This document shows, piece by piece, positions 1 through 7,578 of a stretch of 64,000 nucleotides of DNA. Position numbers and translations under genes: made by a program. Under the pieces are notes generated by a model. That model worked only from the letters and a program-made list of their open reading frames with translations. It did not search any database and was not told the DNA's origin. Location: contig CAWHMD010000005.1 of assembly GCA_963830385.1 (NCBI GenBank), positions 1,178,001 through 1,242,000 on the forward strand, written 5' to 3'. The DNA is from Bog-532 sp963830385. Lineage in GTDB: Bacteria > Actinomycetota > Actinomycetes > Streptosporangiales > Streptosporangiaceae. Position 1 is the first letter of the stretch. The number at the start of each line of letters is the position of its first letter.

Positions 1-520
1 GCGGGTCGGGCTTGGCCACGCCGACCATGGCCGAGTCGATGACCACGCCGACGTCGATGCCCTGGGTCTGGCCGGCGGGCGCGCCGTCGCCGGGGGCGGT
101 GCAGACGCCGAGGCGGCGCAGGGCCTGCTCGACCTCGCCGGTGGAATTGGAGACGATGCCGACCGGCAGGTCGAGGGCCGCGATCCCGCGCAGCGCCTCG
201 GCGACCTCCGGCCCCACGTGGGTCCAGGCGAACCCGTCGGTCAGGCCGGCGATGTCCCCGGCCACCGTGTCCACATCGGCCGCGGGCACCCCGCAGGCGG
301 CGGCGAAATCACGCAGGTACTCCGGCCAGAACTGACTGCGGGGCGGCTCCCGGTCCGGCTGGTCACAGTCCGCCATGGCCCGGTAGTGGGCGCGCATCAG
401 GTCGGGCACGGTCGGTTCGAGCCCGGCCGCGTGCAGTGGGGGCAGCAGCAGCTGCGGAGCTGGGAAGATCATGACCCCGCCGGCGTCGAGCAGGATGGCG
501 CTGATTGGAGTCTTGGGCAC
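1..520 (-). CDS. HAD-superfamily hydrolase (3' end cut by window edge)
   Basis: The first 173 codons are visible and the C-terminus lies outside the window. The GTG start at 518-520 gives a protein beginning MPKTPISAILLDAGGV. Motif I is the DAGGV variant of the HAD nucleophile loop, motif II is the Ser in IVSNSTGE, and motif III is the Lys in GVAKPDP. The stretch between motifs I and II is a helical cap, as in the phosphoglycolate-phosphatase-like subfamily. The substrate cannot be told from sequence. The downstream diguanylate cyclase is on the same strand, 23 bp upstream in transcription order, so the two may be cotranscribed. Family assignment is firm; the specific function is open. Confidence 0.85.
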   Translation of the reverse strand, partial: MPKTPISAILLDAGGVMIFPAPQLLLPPLHAAGLEPTVPDLMRAHYRAMADCDQPDREPPRSQFWPEYLRDFAAACGVPAADVDTVAGDIAGLTDGFAWTHVGPEVAEALRGIAALDLPVGIVSNSTGEVEQALRRLGVCTAPGDGAPAGQTQGIDVGVVIDSAMVGVAKPDP

Positions 521-543
521 GGTCAGACCCTACGGCAGCACGC

Positions 544-1986
544 TCAGCGACGAGGCAGGGCACCGGCCTTCACCCCGTCAGCGTCGCTGGGGCGCGACCG
601 CTGCCGTTTTTGCACCACATCCCACACGCTGGGCACCGTGGCCCTGCCCCCGAAGGCGTTGGCGGTGTTCGCGGCCCGGGCGCCGCTGGCGCTCAGGCCG
701 CGGGTGGTGCTGATCATCTGCACCTGGTTACGGCCGTCGCGCTTGGCCCGGTAGAGCGCGGCGTCGGCGGCGCCCAGCAGCTCGCTCAGCTCGCGGGTCG
801 AACCGGCGTCGAGCGCGGCCACCCCTACCGACACGGTCACCTCGACCGACTGGCCGTCCCCGGTGAGCAGCGAGAGCCCGGAAATGTGATCGCGCACCCG
901 ATCGGCGATCCGGAACGCGTCGACCGCGCGGGTGTGGGGCAGCAGCAGCACGAACTCCTCGCCGCCGAACCGCCCGGCCGAGTCGTACTCGCGCAGCACC
1001 CCGGGCAGGCAGCGGGCGATCTCCTTGAGCACCTCGTCACCGAACAGGTGCCCGTAGGTGTCGTTGACCTGTTTGAAGAAATCGATGTCAAGAACGGCGA
1101 CGGCCAGCGCCATGCGGGCGCGGACGGCCCGGGCGACCTCCGCCTCCGCCTCGGCCTCCCAGGTCCGCGCGTTGAGCAAACCGGTCTTGGCGTCGGTCCG
1201 GGAGGCGTTGAGCAGCTGGGCGTGCCGGAGCGAGCGCTGCAGCAGCGCCACCACCGGCAGAGCGGCCGGCACCAGGAAAAGGTTCGTGGCCACGGCGTAG
1301 GTCAGCAGCGCACCGATGCACAGCTCGGCCAGGTCGTTGTACAGCGGTTCGCGGCTGAAAAAGTCCTGGCGGACGTCGGCGGTCGGGTCCGAGCCCTTGA
1401 TGACCAGCAGGACCAGGAACTTGTTGATGGCCCAGAACACCGCCACCGCCGCAACCAGAGCCAGGCACCAGGCCAGATTGTGTGCCGTCCCGCTGGGACC
1501 GGTCGGCAGCACGGTCCGCTGCAGCCAGCGAAAGGTCAGCCCGGCCGCGGCCAGCGCCAGCCCCACCTCGGCGGCGGTGTATATACGCCGGTAGATCGCG
1601 GTCCGCCGGACGCGCCACTGGATGAGGGAGTAGTGCAACAGCGTGAGGACCAGCACGTAGATCGGGGGCAACAGGATCGCGGCCGGCAAGCCCCAGGCGC
1701 TGTAGATGTCCTTGGTCGCGCCGATTCTCTCACCTTCGTGGCGGGTCAGCTCGACCGTGATCGCGACACAGCCCACGAGCAGCCCGAACAGGATCAGCTG
1801 GCGGGACTGGAGCCGCACCGACGCCGCGGACACCGAGATGGCGATCGCGTCGGCCGTAATCAGGGTGGCCACCAGGGCGATGATCCGGCGACGTTCTTTC
1901 CAGAGAGACCAGCCCCGCACGTTCCAGAAGGCCCAGACCCGGACGCTGTTCGCCCACCGAACAAGTCTGCGGTGAGCGGAACGCAT
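544..1986 (-). CDS. Membrane-bound diguanylate cyclase (GGDEF domain)
   Basis: Predicted to make cyclic di-GMP from two GTP at the inner face of the membrane. About 480 residues. The N-terminal half has roughly six hydrophobic segments, which together form an integral-membrane sensor of no recognised type. The C-terminal GGDEF domain carries the active-site motif as RFGGEEF and an RxxD inhibitory I-site (REYD) five residues upstream of GGEEF, so product feedback inhibition is expected. The ATG at 1984-1986 is chosen because GGGAGG lies 5-8 nt upstream. A longer frame to 2076 exists but has no ribosome binding site. No EAL or HD-GYP phosphodiesterase is nearby. It is divergent from the micropeptide array at 2.3-2.8 kb. 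Confidence 0.93.
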   Translation of the reverse strand: MRSAHRRLVRWANSVRVWAFWNVRGWSLWKERRRIIALVATLITADAIAISVSAASVRLQSRQLILFGLLVGCVAITVELTRHEGERIGATKDIYSAWGLPAAILLPPIYVLVLTLLHYSLIQWRVRRTAIYRRIYTAAEVGLALAAAGLTFRWLQRTVLPTGPSGTAHNLAWCLALVAAVAVFWAINKFLVLLVIKGSDPTADVRQDFFSREPLYNDLAELCIGALLTYAVATNLFLVPAALPVVALLQRSLRHAQLLNASRTDAKTGLLNARTWEAEAEAEVARAVRARMALAVAVLDIDFFKQVNDTYGHLFGDEVLKEIARCLPGVLREYDSAGRFGGEEFVLLLPHTRAVDAFRIADRVRDHISGLSLLTGDGQSVEVTVSVGVAALDAGSTRELSELLGAADAALYRAKRDGRNQVQMISTTRGLSASGARAANTANAFGGRATVPSVWDVVQKRQRSRPSDADGVKAGALPRR

Positions 1987-2263
1987 CAACACCTCCCGGC
2001 GGGCAACGTCGGCGGAATCAGCGTGTTCGCCGGACAAACGCCCAGTGCCCCGCCTTATCGGTTCAACAATACCCACTGTCAGGCTTTGGCTACAGCCGGC
2101 TCAACGATGCAGTCATCTCGTGTCGGCACATCTGCGACGAGGCCTGCAGGTATGAAATCATCCACTACCGGAATATTTCTGGCATCCCTCACATTTGCCG
2201 CCCGATGCTCGGCTGAATAGGCCGTCGAACACAGCACCGGCGGTTGCACGGGAGGAGGGTGGC
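1987..2263. other. Divergent intergenic region between GGDEF gene and small-ORF array
   Basis: No convincing protein gene. This 277 bp stretch is noticeably less GC-rich than its flanks and must hold promoters for both the diguanylate cyclase (minus) and the small ORFs (plus). I see no clear sigma-70 promoter pair. TTGCCG at 2195-2200 is the best -35 look-alike on the plus strand, but nothing at the right spacing resembles TANNNT. Confidence 0.4.
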
Positions 2264-2317
2264 ATGTTCGTCGCCACGACACCCGAAGTCGCCTGGCTTA
2301 AACCAATTCGGGGTTGA
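2264..2317 (+). CDS. 17-residue small ORF with very strong ribosome binding site
   Basis: ATG at 2264 ends in TGA at 2315-2317 and encodes MFVATTPEVAWLKPIRG. It is preceded by GGGAGGAGGG ending four bases before the ATG, one of the strongest Shine-Dalgarno matches in the window. It is the first translated-looking element upstream of the ADGWS micropeptide array and lies on the same strand. It could be a leader peptide, a small peptide product in its own right, or chance. No family is recognised. The evidence is the ribosome binding site plus context only. Confidence 0.4.
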   Translation: MFVATTPEVAWLKPIRG

Positions 2318-2401
2318 TTCGAAGGATTTCACACATCCCTGAACGGAGGGACGCGTCATGCGCCCAGCCAGAGGTGGCCATGACCCCATGAACCAACAGC
2401 G

Positions 2402-2428
2402 ATGCCTGCCCAGGCCGGATGGGCGTGA
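2402..2428 (+). other. Possible degenerate first unit of the micropeptide array
   Basis: ATG at 2402 to TGA at 2428 encodes MPAQAGWA, a weak look-alike of the repeated MSADGWS (shared M, A, G and W). It starts 73 bases before the first good unit, the same spacing as between later units (65-73). It lacks a clear ribosome binding site. I infer a decayed or diverged copy; chance resemblance is possible. Confidence 0.3.
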
Positions 2429-2474
2429 GCCAACTGCCCGACCAACCCGTAACCACATAAGGAGGCCCTACGCC

Positions 2475-2498
2475 ATGAGCGCCGACGGATGGAGCTGA
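2475..2498 (+). CDS. Micropeptide unit 1, MSADGWS
   Basis: Seven codons then TGA. AAGGAGG at 2459-2465 lies nine bases before the ATG, and the TAA of an incidental upstream frame overlaps it. The same frame is open back to an ATG at 2358 (46 residues in all), but the strong internal Shine-Dalgarno and the isolated copies downstream favour starting here. Ser codons are AGC and AGC. No known peptide family is recognised. Confidence 0.65.
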   Translation: MSADGWS

Positions 2499-2541
2499 GA
2501 CCACTCATCAGCCAGCCGGCACCAAGAGAAAGGAGAACCCG

Positions 2542-2565
2542 ATGCGCGCCGACGGATGGTCCTAA
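2542..2565 (+). CDS. Micropeptide unit 2, MRADGWS
   Basis: Seven codons then TAA. AAAGGAG ends six bases before the ATG. Residue 2 is Arg (CGC) instead of Ser. The last Ser is TCC instead of AGC, a change that needs more than one substitution yet keeps the residue. This supports selection on the peptide. Confidence 0.65.
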   Translation: MRADGWS

Positions 2566-2614
2566 GACAAGCCCAGCCCACAACCCCACCACGCCCGGAA
2601 AGGAGCACCACGCC

Positions 2615-2638
2615 ATGAGCGCCGACGGATGGAGCTGA
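2615..2638 (+). CDS. Micropeptide unit 3, MSADGWS
   Basis: Seven codons then TGA. AAAGGAG at 2599-2605 lies nine bases before the ATG. The nucleotide sequence of the coding core is identical to unit 1, while the spacer around it differs. Confidence 0.65.
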   Translation: MSADGWS

Positions 2639-2681
2639 CCCCGCCAGCAACCCGCCACCACCACCAGAAAGGACGAGCCCC

Positions 2682-2702
2682 ATGGCCGACGGATGGTCCT
2701 AA
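2682..2702 (+). CDS. Micropeptide unit 4, MADGWS (six residues)
   Basis: Six codons then TAA. The second codon of the other copies is missing, but the frame and the ADGWS core are kept, which suggests that ADGWS is the constrained part. AAAGGA at 2668-2673 lies eight bases before the ATG. The last Ser is TCC. Confidence 0.6.
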   Translation: MADGWS

Positions 2703-2752
2703 CCCCAGACCCAGCCACAACCCCCACCACCCACGGAAAGGAGCGCCACGCC

Positions 2753-2776
2753 ATGAGCGCCGACGGATGGAGCTAA
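2753..2776 (+). CDS. Micropeptide unit 5, MSADGWS
   Basis: Seven codons then TAA. AAAGGAG at 2737-2743 lies nine bases before the ATG. It differs from unit 3 only in the stop codon (TAA instead of TGA) within the coding core. Confidence 0.65.
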   Translation: MSADGWS

Positions 2777-2817
2777 CCCCGTCAGCAGTGACCGCGATCA
2801 ACAAGGGAAGGAGTGCC

Positions 2818-2841
2818 ATGAGCGCCGACGGTTGGAGTTGA
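2818..2841 (+). CDS. Micropeptide unit 6, MSADGWS
   Basis: Seven codons then TGA. AAGGAG at 2808-2813 lies four bases before the ATG. Gly is GGT and the last Ser is AGT, both synonymous changes from the other copies. It is the last unit, followed five bases later by a terminator-like hairpin. Confidence 0.65.
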   Translation: MSADGWS

Positions 2842-2845
2842 TGGG

Positions 2846-2871
2846 CCGCAGGTTCTGGGGACGGCCTGCGG
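2846..2871 (+). terminator. Hairpin closing the micropeptide array
   Basis: CCGCAGG at 2846-2852 pairs perfectly with CCTGCGG at 2865-2871 around a 12-nt loop. There is no long T-run, as is common for actinobacterial terminators. It sits just after the last micropeptide stop, before the convergent gene ending at 2950. Confidence 0.5.
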
Positions 2872-2949
2872 GTAACGACCTTTCTTACTATGAAAATGAT
2901 CCGGTCCCGGGGGCGGGACGGATGCGAGCGGGCTGGCGCCGCTTGTGCG

Positions 2950-3375
2950 TCAGCGTGCGAGGGCACGTGGCGTGAGCGCGAGACCCAGCCACAGGCCGAC
3001 GCAGGCCTGAAGGACGGCCACGAGCAGGGTGACCAGTACGCCGTTGAACGCGTACGCGGGCAGACCCGCGAGGGCGGCGATCACGCGAGCGGTGGCGCCC
3101 ACCGGCTGGCCCTGGACGACCGCGGGCCAGTACAACGGCGCGCCCCAGCCGACCAGGGTCATGATCAGCACGGCCGGGACCGTGTGGCGCAGCCGCCAGT
3201 CCCAGCGCGGCGCGATGAGGCCCACCGCCAGGCCGGCCAGGAACGGCACGAACCACCACCCGAGTTCGGCCGTGACCGCGACGATCAGCGTCCCGGCCAG
3301 CACCACCGTCAGCCACCACCAGGCACTGACCGGCCGGTAGCGGTCGCGCCGGCCGAGTCGCCGCAGGTCAGCCAC
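2950..3375 (-). CDS. Small integral membrane protein
   Basis: 141 residues from the GTG at 3373-3375, which overlaps the stop of the upstream acylase gene by eight bases (GTGGCTGA), so translation is probably coupled. Four hydrophobic segments are visible (for example WWWLTVVLAGTLIVAV and GVLVTLLVAVLQACVGLWLG). An upstream in-frame ATG at 3471 would lie deep inside the acylase gene and is not preferred. No family is recognised. Coupling to the acylase suggests a membrane partner, but that is inference. Confidence 0.7.
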   Translation of the reverse strand: MADLRRLGRRDRYRPVSAWWWLTVVLAGTLIVAVTAELGWWFVPFLAGLAVGLIAPRWDWRLRHTVPAVLIMTLVGWGAPLYWPAVVQGQPVGATARVIAALAGLPAYAFNGVLVTLLVAVLQACVGLWLGLALTPRALAR

Positions 3376-6001
3376 GGCCCACCGCCATGGCGGCCGAGCT
3401 GACCGGACGCAGCGCCCAGCGCAACGACCCCGCCGCGGTGCCCGCCGTGGGCATGGGCAGCAGGCGGTCATCCCACCAGTAGCTGATCAGGTCGTCGTAC
3501 CAGGGCGAGGCCGGGTTCTCACTCTGGCCGCCGGGATAGATCCCCTCGGCCAGCACGGGGCCGTTCGGCCCGCTGCCGGAGAAGTCCACGATCATCCGCC
3601 AGGACGGCCCGGTTTCGGAGTTGAGGCCGCCTTCGGCCGCGTTCACCGTCCAGGCGTCACCGCTGGAGGCCCGCGGCCCGTACCCCAGCCCGGACGCCCC
3701 GGTCAGCGACGGGAACGTGCGGGTATGGAGCTTGCCCCAGGTCCACGACGATGGCGATCCACCCAGCTTGCTGGCCAGGTGAGCCACCGCGGTGTCGAAC
3801 GCCTGCCGCATCACCTGCGCCGATGGGCGGCGGGCACCGGACGGCAGGGAGAACGGGGACAAGGCGCCCGGCGGGCCGCCGCCGGTCGTCCAGGCGGCCA
3901 GGTCTTCGGTGAGGCTGGTCGGCCAGGACGACAGCGCCAGGCCGGCCGAATCCTTGCTGACGGGGACCTGCGCCGAGTTCCACCAGGGCTGGAACGTGGC
4001 CGAGATGTAGTCGCCCCAGAACGTCCACCAGACCGAGGCGGCGGCCGAGCCGGTGGTCATCGCGTCGTCCCAGTGGCTGAGCAGGTTCAGCGCCTGCTGC
4101 TGCTGAGTGGACAATGCCCCCAACTGGCCGCCCGGCTGCCGAAGCGAGGCCACCAGCTGGGGCACGAACGACTGAGCCAGGTTGTCGGTGACGTTGCCCT
4201 GCAGGTCGCCGAACGCGGCCGGCGGCAGGCTGGACCGGCCCCGCAGGGAGGCGTAGATCTGGTTGGCGCGGAAACTGTTGTCGAAGAAGTTCTCGCTGGT
4301 CCCGATGTAGTACGGATAGGACGGGCCGACCGGCCGCTGGTTGGCGGTGGCGATCACGTGCCCCGGCGGGTCGTAGACCTGCGGCTCCGCGGCGTACGGG
4401 ATGACGCCGTCGATGTCGTCGGTGCCGGTGCCGGACAGCGGCAGCCACGGGTCGCCGTGCGCGACCTGAGGGTAGTAGCCGGCCGAGATCTCGCCGATGT
4501 TGCCCTGGTCGTCGGCGTAGACGAAGTTCTGGACCGGCGCGTACCAGCCGGCCAGCGCGGTCTTGAACTGGGTGAAGTTGCTGGCCTGGTTGATGCCCAG
4601 CAGCGCGGTCAGGTCCGGGGACGGGACGTTGCCCATCCAGTCGACCGCCATCGTCTGGCCGGCCCGGCTCATGATCGGCCCGTGCACGGTGATGTGCACG
4701 GTCAGCGGCTTGGCCGGGCCGCCGCGGACCGGGATCGTATAGTGCACGTCCGTCATCGGCCGCCAGGCGCCCCGCCAGTAGTACTGGTCCGGGTGGGCCT
4801 TGCTGGTCTGCTCGGCGTAGAACAGAGCCGCCTGGTTCTGGGTGTCGGTCAGCGACCAGGCGATGTGCTGGTTGTGCCCGATCAGGACGCCCGGCACGCC
4901 GGGCACGGTGACCCCGCTGACCTGCAGGCCGGGCGCGGAGATGGCGGCCTGGTACCAGATCGACGGCAGCGTCTGCGGCAGGTGCGGGTCGCCCGCCAGC
5001 ATGGCGCCGTGCCCGTCCACCAGCGGCCCGTTGGCCGCCCAGGCGTTGCTGTCCGGTTCGGTGTGCACGACCCCGGCCGGGAGCCGGCCGATCTGGGTGA
5101 GCAGGCTGGCCGCCGCCGCACTGACCGCCGTGGGGGAAGAACGGAAAACGTTTTGCGGCGAGGAGTCAGCGGTGGCCGCGGCGTCCACCGGCGCGACCGA
5201 GCTGGCCAGGTCGGGTGCCACCGTGGTCAGGCCCTGACTGCGGTAGGGCCCGGGGTCGAACGGGCTCTGCTGATTGGCGGGCAGCACCGGGAACCAGGCC
5301 ATGGTGCGGGCGGGGCCCAGCGACTTCTCCAGCAGCGCGTAGTCCAGCGGGGTGGTGGTGAAGTCGAGTTCCTCGGTCAGCACCCCCTGGATGACCAGCG
5401 AATCGACCGGCGTCCAGGTGCCCGGGTAGACGCGGGCCAGGGAGAACTCGGCCGGCCAGTTACCGCTGGCCCGCACCTGGGCGATGTCGTCGTTGACCCC
5501 CTGGGCGAAGCTCGTCAGGGCCTGCCCGGCCGCGCTGGACCGGGGGGTGGCGGCCCACTCCCGCTGGGCGGTGCGCAGCAGGCCGAGCCGCAGCTCGAAC
5601 TCGTCCGAGCCGAGCTTGCTGGGGCCGGCCAGCTGGGCCAGGCGGCCCTCGCCCAGGCGTCGCTCGCTGTCCATCTCGGCCAGCCGGTACCGCGCCTGCA
5701 CGTACCCGAGCGCCAGGTAGGCGTCGTGATCGGTGGCGGCCTGGATGGAGGGGACGCCCTGGGCGGTGAACGATACGTCGACCGGGTGCTGCAGGCCGGA
5801 CAGGTGCAGCGTTTCGGCGCGGGCGGTCTGGTCGCCCGCGGCCGAGGTCCAGGCGCCCCGGCCGGAGTCGAGGACCGCGCCGAGCGGCGGGATCGTGCCG
5901 ACGCCGGCCGCCATCACCCACAGCAGCAACCCGGACACGACCAGCGCGAAGGTCACGTTGACGGCGCGGCCGGCGCCGCGCCGCCTCCGGACAATTCGCA
6001 C
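3368..6001 (-). CDS. Penicillin-acylase family Ntn hydrolase, membrane-anchored
   Basis: 877 residues. An N-terminal hydrophobic segment (about 14-36) probably anchors or exports the enzyme. An alpha-chain region is followed by the autoprocessing site, where Ser318 in PDSNAWA is the expected new N-terminal nucleophile. Downstream, LAGDPHLPQTLPSIWYQA and the GVLIGHNQHIAWSLTD stretch are typical beta-chain signatures. The family cleaves amide bonds of acyl amides such as beta-lactam side chains, N-acyl-homoserine lactones or lipopeptides; the substrate here is unknown. The start is nine bases after the amidase stop, so the two amide-bond hydrolases and the small membrane protein form one operon. 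Confidence 0.9.
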   Translation of the reverse strand: MRIVRRRRGAGRAVNVTFALVVSGLLLWVMAAGVGTIPPLGAVLDSGRGAWTSAAGDQTARAETLHLSGLQHPVDVSFTAQGVPSIQAATDHDAYLALGYVQARYRLAEMDSERRLGEGRLAQLAGPSKLGSDEFELRLGLLRTAQREWAATPRSSAAGQALTSFAQGVNDDIAQVRASGNWPAEFSLARVYPGTWTPVDSLVIQGVLTEELDFTTTPLDYALLEKSLGPARTMAWFPVLPANQQSPFDPGPYRSQGLTTVAPDLASSVAPVDAAATADSSPQNVFRSSPTAVSAAAASLLTQIGRLPAGVVHTEPDSNAWAANGPLVDGHGAMLAGDPHLPQTLPSIWYQAAISAPGLQVSGVTVPGVPGVLIGHNQHIAWSLTDTQNQAALFYAEQTSKAHPDQYYWRGAWRPMTDVHYTIPVRGGPAKPLTVHITVHGPIMSRAGQTMAVDWMGNVPSPDLTALLGINQASNFTQFKTALAGWYAPVQNFVYADDQGNIGEISAGYYPQVAHGDPWLPLSGTGTDDIDGVIPYAAEPQVYDPPGHVIATANQRPVGPSYPYYIGTSENFFDNSFRANQIYASLRGRSSLPPAAFGDLQGNVTDNLAQSFVPQLVASLRQPGGQLGALSTQQQQALNLLSHWDDAMTTGSAAASVWWTFWGDYISATFQPWWNSAQVPVSKDSAGLALSSWPTSLTEDLAAWTTGGGPPGALSPFSLPSGARRPSAQVMRQAFDTAVAHLASKLGGSPSSWTWGKLHTRTFPSLTGASGLGYGPRASSGDAWTVNAAEGGLNSETGPSWRMIVDFSGSGPNGPVLAEGIYPGGQSENPASPWYDDLISYWWDDRLLPMPTAGTAAGSLRWALRPVSSAAMAVGRG

Positions 6002-6010
6002 CCGCTGACG

Positions 6011-7432
6011 TTATCCCAGTGGCGGCCGCCGGTCCCGCCACGGGTGGGCCTGCTCGAGCTGGGCCGACAGTGAGATCAGGGTGGCTTCGTCCCCGATGCG
6101 GCCGGCCAGCATCACCCCGATCGGCAGCCCGGCTTCGTTCCAGTGCAGCGGCAGGCTGACCGCGGGCTGGCCGGACAGGTTGTAGGCGGCGGTGAACGGG
6201 GTGAAGCGCTTCTGCCGCTCGAAGTTCTCGGCCGGGTCGACCTCGGTGAAGTACCCCACCGGGGCCGGCGGCGCGGCCAGCGTCGGGGTCAGGATCGCGT
6301 CGTAGGCGTTCATGAAGGCCAGCGCGGGCCGGAGCACGGCCTGCAGGTAGGCCTGGGCGAAGATCAGCTCGCCCGCGTTGATGGCGAACCCCCGTTCACG
6401 CATGTAGCGGGTGAACGGCAGCAGCCGGTCCTCGCGGGCCGGGTCGATCGGGGCCAGGGTGGCGTGGGAGTACCAGAGCGTCTCGAAGAACGGCACCACG
6501 TCCGCCCCGACCGGGAGCGTCACGTCCTCCACCTCGTGCCCCAACTCGGCCAGCAGCGCGCTGGCCTGCTCGTAGGCGGCCACGCAGTCCGGTTGCACCT
6601 CGGCGCCCTCGACCGCCGGGACCAGGGTGCGGCCGATCCGCAGCCGGCCGGGCTCGCGGCGGGTGTGCCCGAGGAATGTCTCTCCGTCGGGCAGCGGTGG
6701 CAGCGTGTACATGTCACCCGGGTGGTTGCCGCTCATCACGTCCAGCAGCAGGGCCGCGTCGGCCACGGTGCGGACGATCGGGCCGTTCACCGCCAGGCCG
6801 AACAGGTCGGGCACGATCGGGCCGCCGGAGACCCGGCCGCGGGACGGCTTGATGCCGAACAGGCCGCACACGCTGGACGGGATGCGGATCGAGCCGCCAC
6901 CGTCGCTGCCCTGGGCGGCCGGCGCCAGCCGGGCGGCGACCGCCGCCGCGGCCCCGCCGCTGGACCCGCCGGCCGACCGGGTGAGATCCCAGGGGGTGCG
7001 GGCCGGCGGTCCGATCTGGGTCTCGGTGTAACACGGAAGGCCAAATTCGGGGGTGGCAGTCTTGCCGGTGATGACGGCGCCGGCGGCGCGGATCCTGGCC
7101 ACGATGTAATCGTCATCAGTTGCCACATAGTCCTCATACACAGCGGAACCGAACGTCTGCCGCACACCGGCGACCATGTTCAGGTCCTTGATTGGTATGG
7201 GAACGCCGAGTAGCGGCGGAAGAGTGGCATCACGAGGACCGGATAGAGCCTTTTCGGCGGCCCGCGCCTGCTCTTCGGCCAGCTCCGCGGAGACCGTGTA
7301 GAACGCCCCTACCTGGGCGTTCAGCTCCTCAATCCGGCGCAGATAATGATTGGCCACTTCTACCGGAGAAAGCTGCCGGTTACGGATGGCATCGGCCAGG
7401 TCGATCATCGTAAGCTCATGAATCTGCGGCAT
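6011..7432 (-). CDS. Amidase-signature family amidase
   Basis: 473 residues. The Ser-cisSer-Lys triad is complete: Lys82 in PIPIKDL, cis-Ser near 158 in GGSSGG, and nucleophile Ser181 in GSDGGGSIRIPSS. It hydrolyses a carboxamide to acid and ammonia; the substrate is not predictable. It is unlikely to be GatA because no gatB or gatC is near. I start at the ATG 7430-7432 (MPQIHELTM) because the family homology begins there. The frame extends to 7513 with poorly conserved residues. No Shine-Dalgarno precedes 7432, but TACTAT sits about eight bases upstream as a possible -10 for a leaderless mRNA. Confidence 0.9.
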   Translation of the reverse strand: MPQIHELTMIDLADAIRNRQLSPVEVANHYLRRIEELNAQVGAFYTVSAELAEEQARAAEKALSGPRDATLPPLLGVPIPIKDLNMVAGVRQTFGSAVYEDYVATDDDYIVARIRAAGAVITGKTATPEFGLPCYTETQIGPPARTPWDLTRSAGGSSGGAAAAVAARLAPAAQGSDGGGSIRIPSSVCGLFGIKPSRGRVSGGPIVPDLFGLAVNGPIVRTVADAALLLDVMSGNHPGDMYTLPPLPDGETFLGHTRREPGRLRIGRTLVPAVEGAEVQPDCVAAYEQASALLAELGHEVEDVTLPVGADVVPFFETLWYSHATLAPIDPAREDRLLPFTRYMRERGFAINAGELIFAQAYLQAVLRPALAFMNAYDAILTPTLAAPPAPVGYFTEVDPAENFERQKRFTPFTAAYNLSGQPAVSLPLHWNEAGLPIGVMLAGRIGDEATLISLSAQLEQAHPWRDRRPPLG

Positions 7433-7578
7433 GTTACTTGATAGTAGACCGCACACCGGGACACCGGCCGAAAACGTATTCATCCCCCGTCCGGGGCTGG
7501 ATACACTCCCCACAGCGACACAATTAACTCAACGCGTGACGACTTGCGTTCCGCCTTTGTTCAGTTACTCTGAGACAT

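Larger units (their letters stand above)
2402..2841 (+). repeat. Tandem array of micropeptide units, period 65-73 bp
   Basis: Six clear units begin at ATG 2475, 2542, 2615, 2682, 2753 and 2818, with one degenerate unit at 2402. Each unit has a C/A-rich spacer of low predicted structure, an AAGGAG-type ribosome binding site, an ATG, a 5-6 codon core encoding (S/R)ADGWS, and a stop. The coding core is the best-conserved part. Spacers share only composition and the ribosome binding site. The repeats are not CRISPR-like: units are directional, end in stop codons, and the repeated part is codon-structured. Confidence 0.85.

Noticed and set aside
505..2220. 571-codon plus-strand open frame over the GGDEF gene
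   Set aside because: Antisense shadow; His/Gln/Arg-rich with no family features.
2358..2498. 46-residue ORF in frame with the first micropeptide unit
   Set aside because: The in-frame link is probably accidental: a strong ribosome binding site restarts translation at 2475, and the other five units have no such extension.
2402..2841. CRISPR array
   Set aside because: Units are directional with ribosome binding sites, ATG and stops; repeats are short and codon-structured and spacers share composition; no cas genes.
2475..2841. Trp attenuator or leader peptide
   Set aside because: Each unit has a single Trp codon and its own stop, there are six separate units, and no Trp biosynthesis gene or antiterminator structure follows.
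3725..6073. 782-codon plus-strand open frame across the acylase gene
   Set aside because: Gly/Arg/Val-rich translation without motifs, antisense to a clear penicillin-acylase gene; a by-product of high GC.
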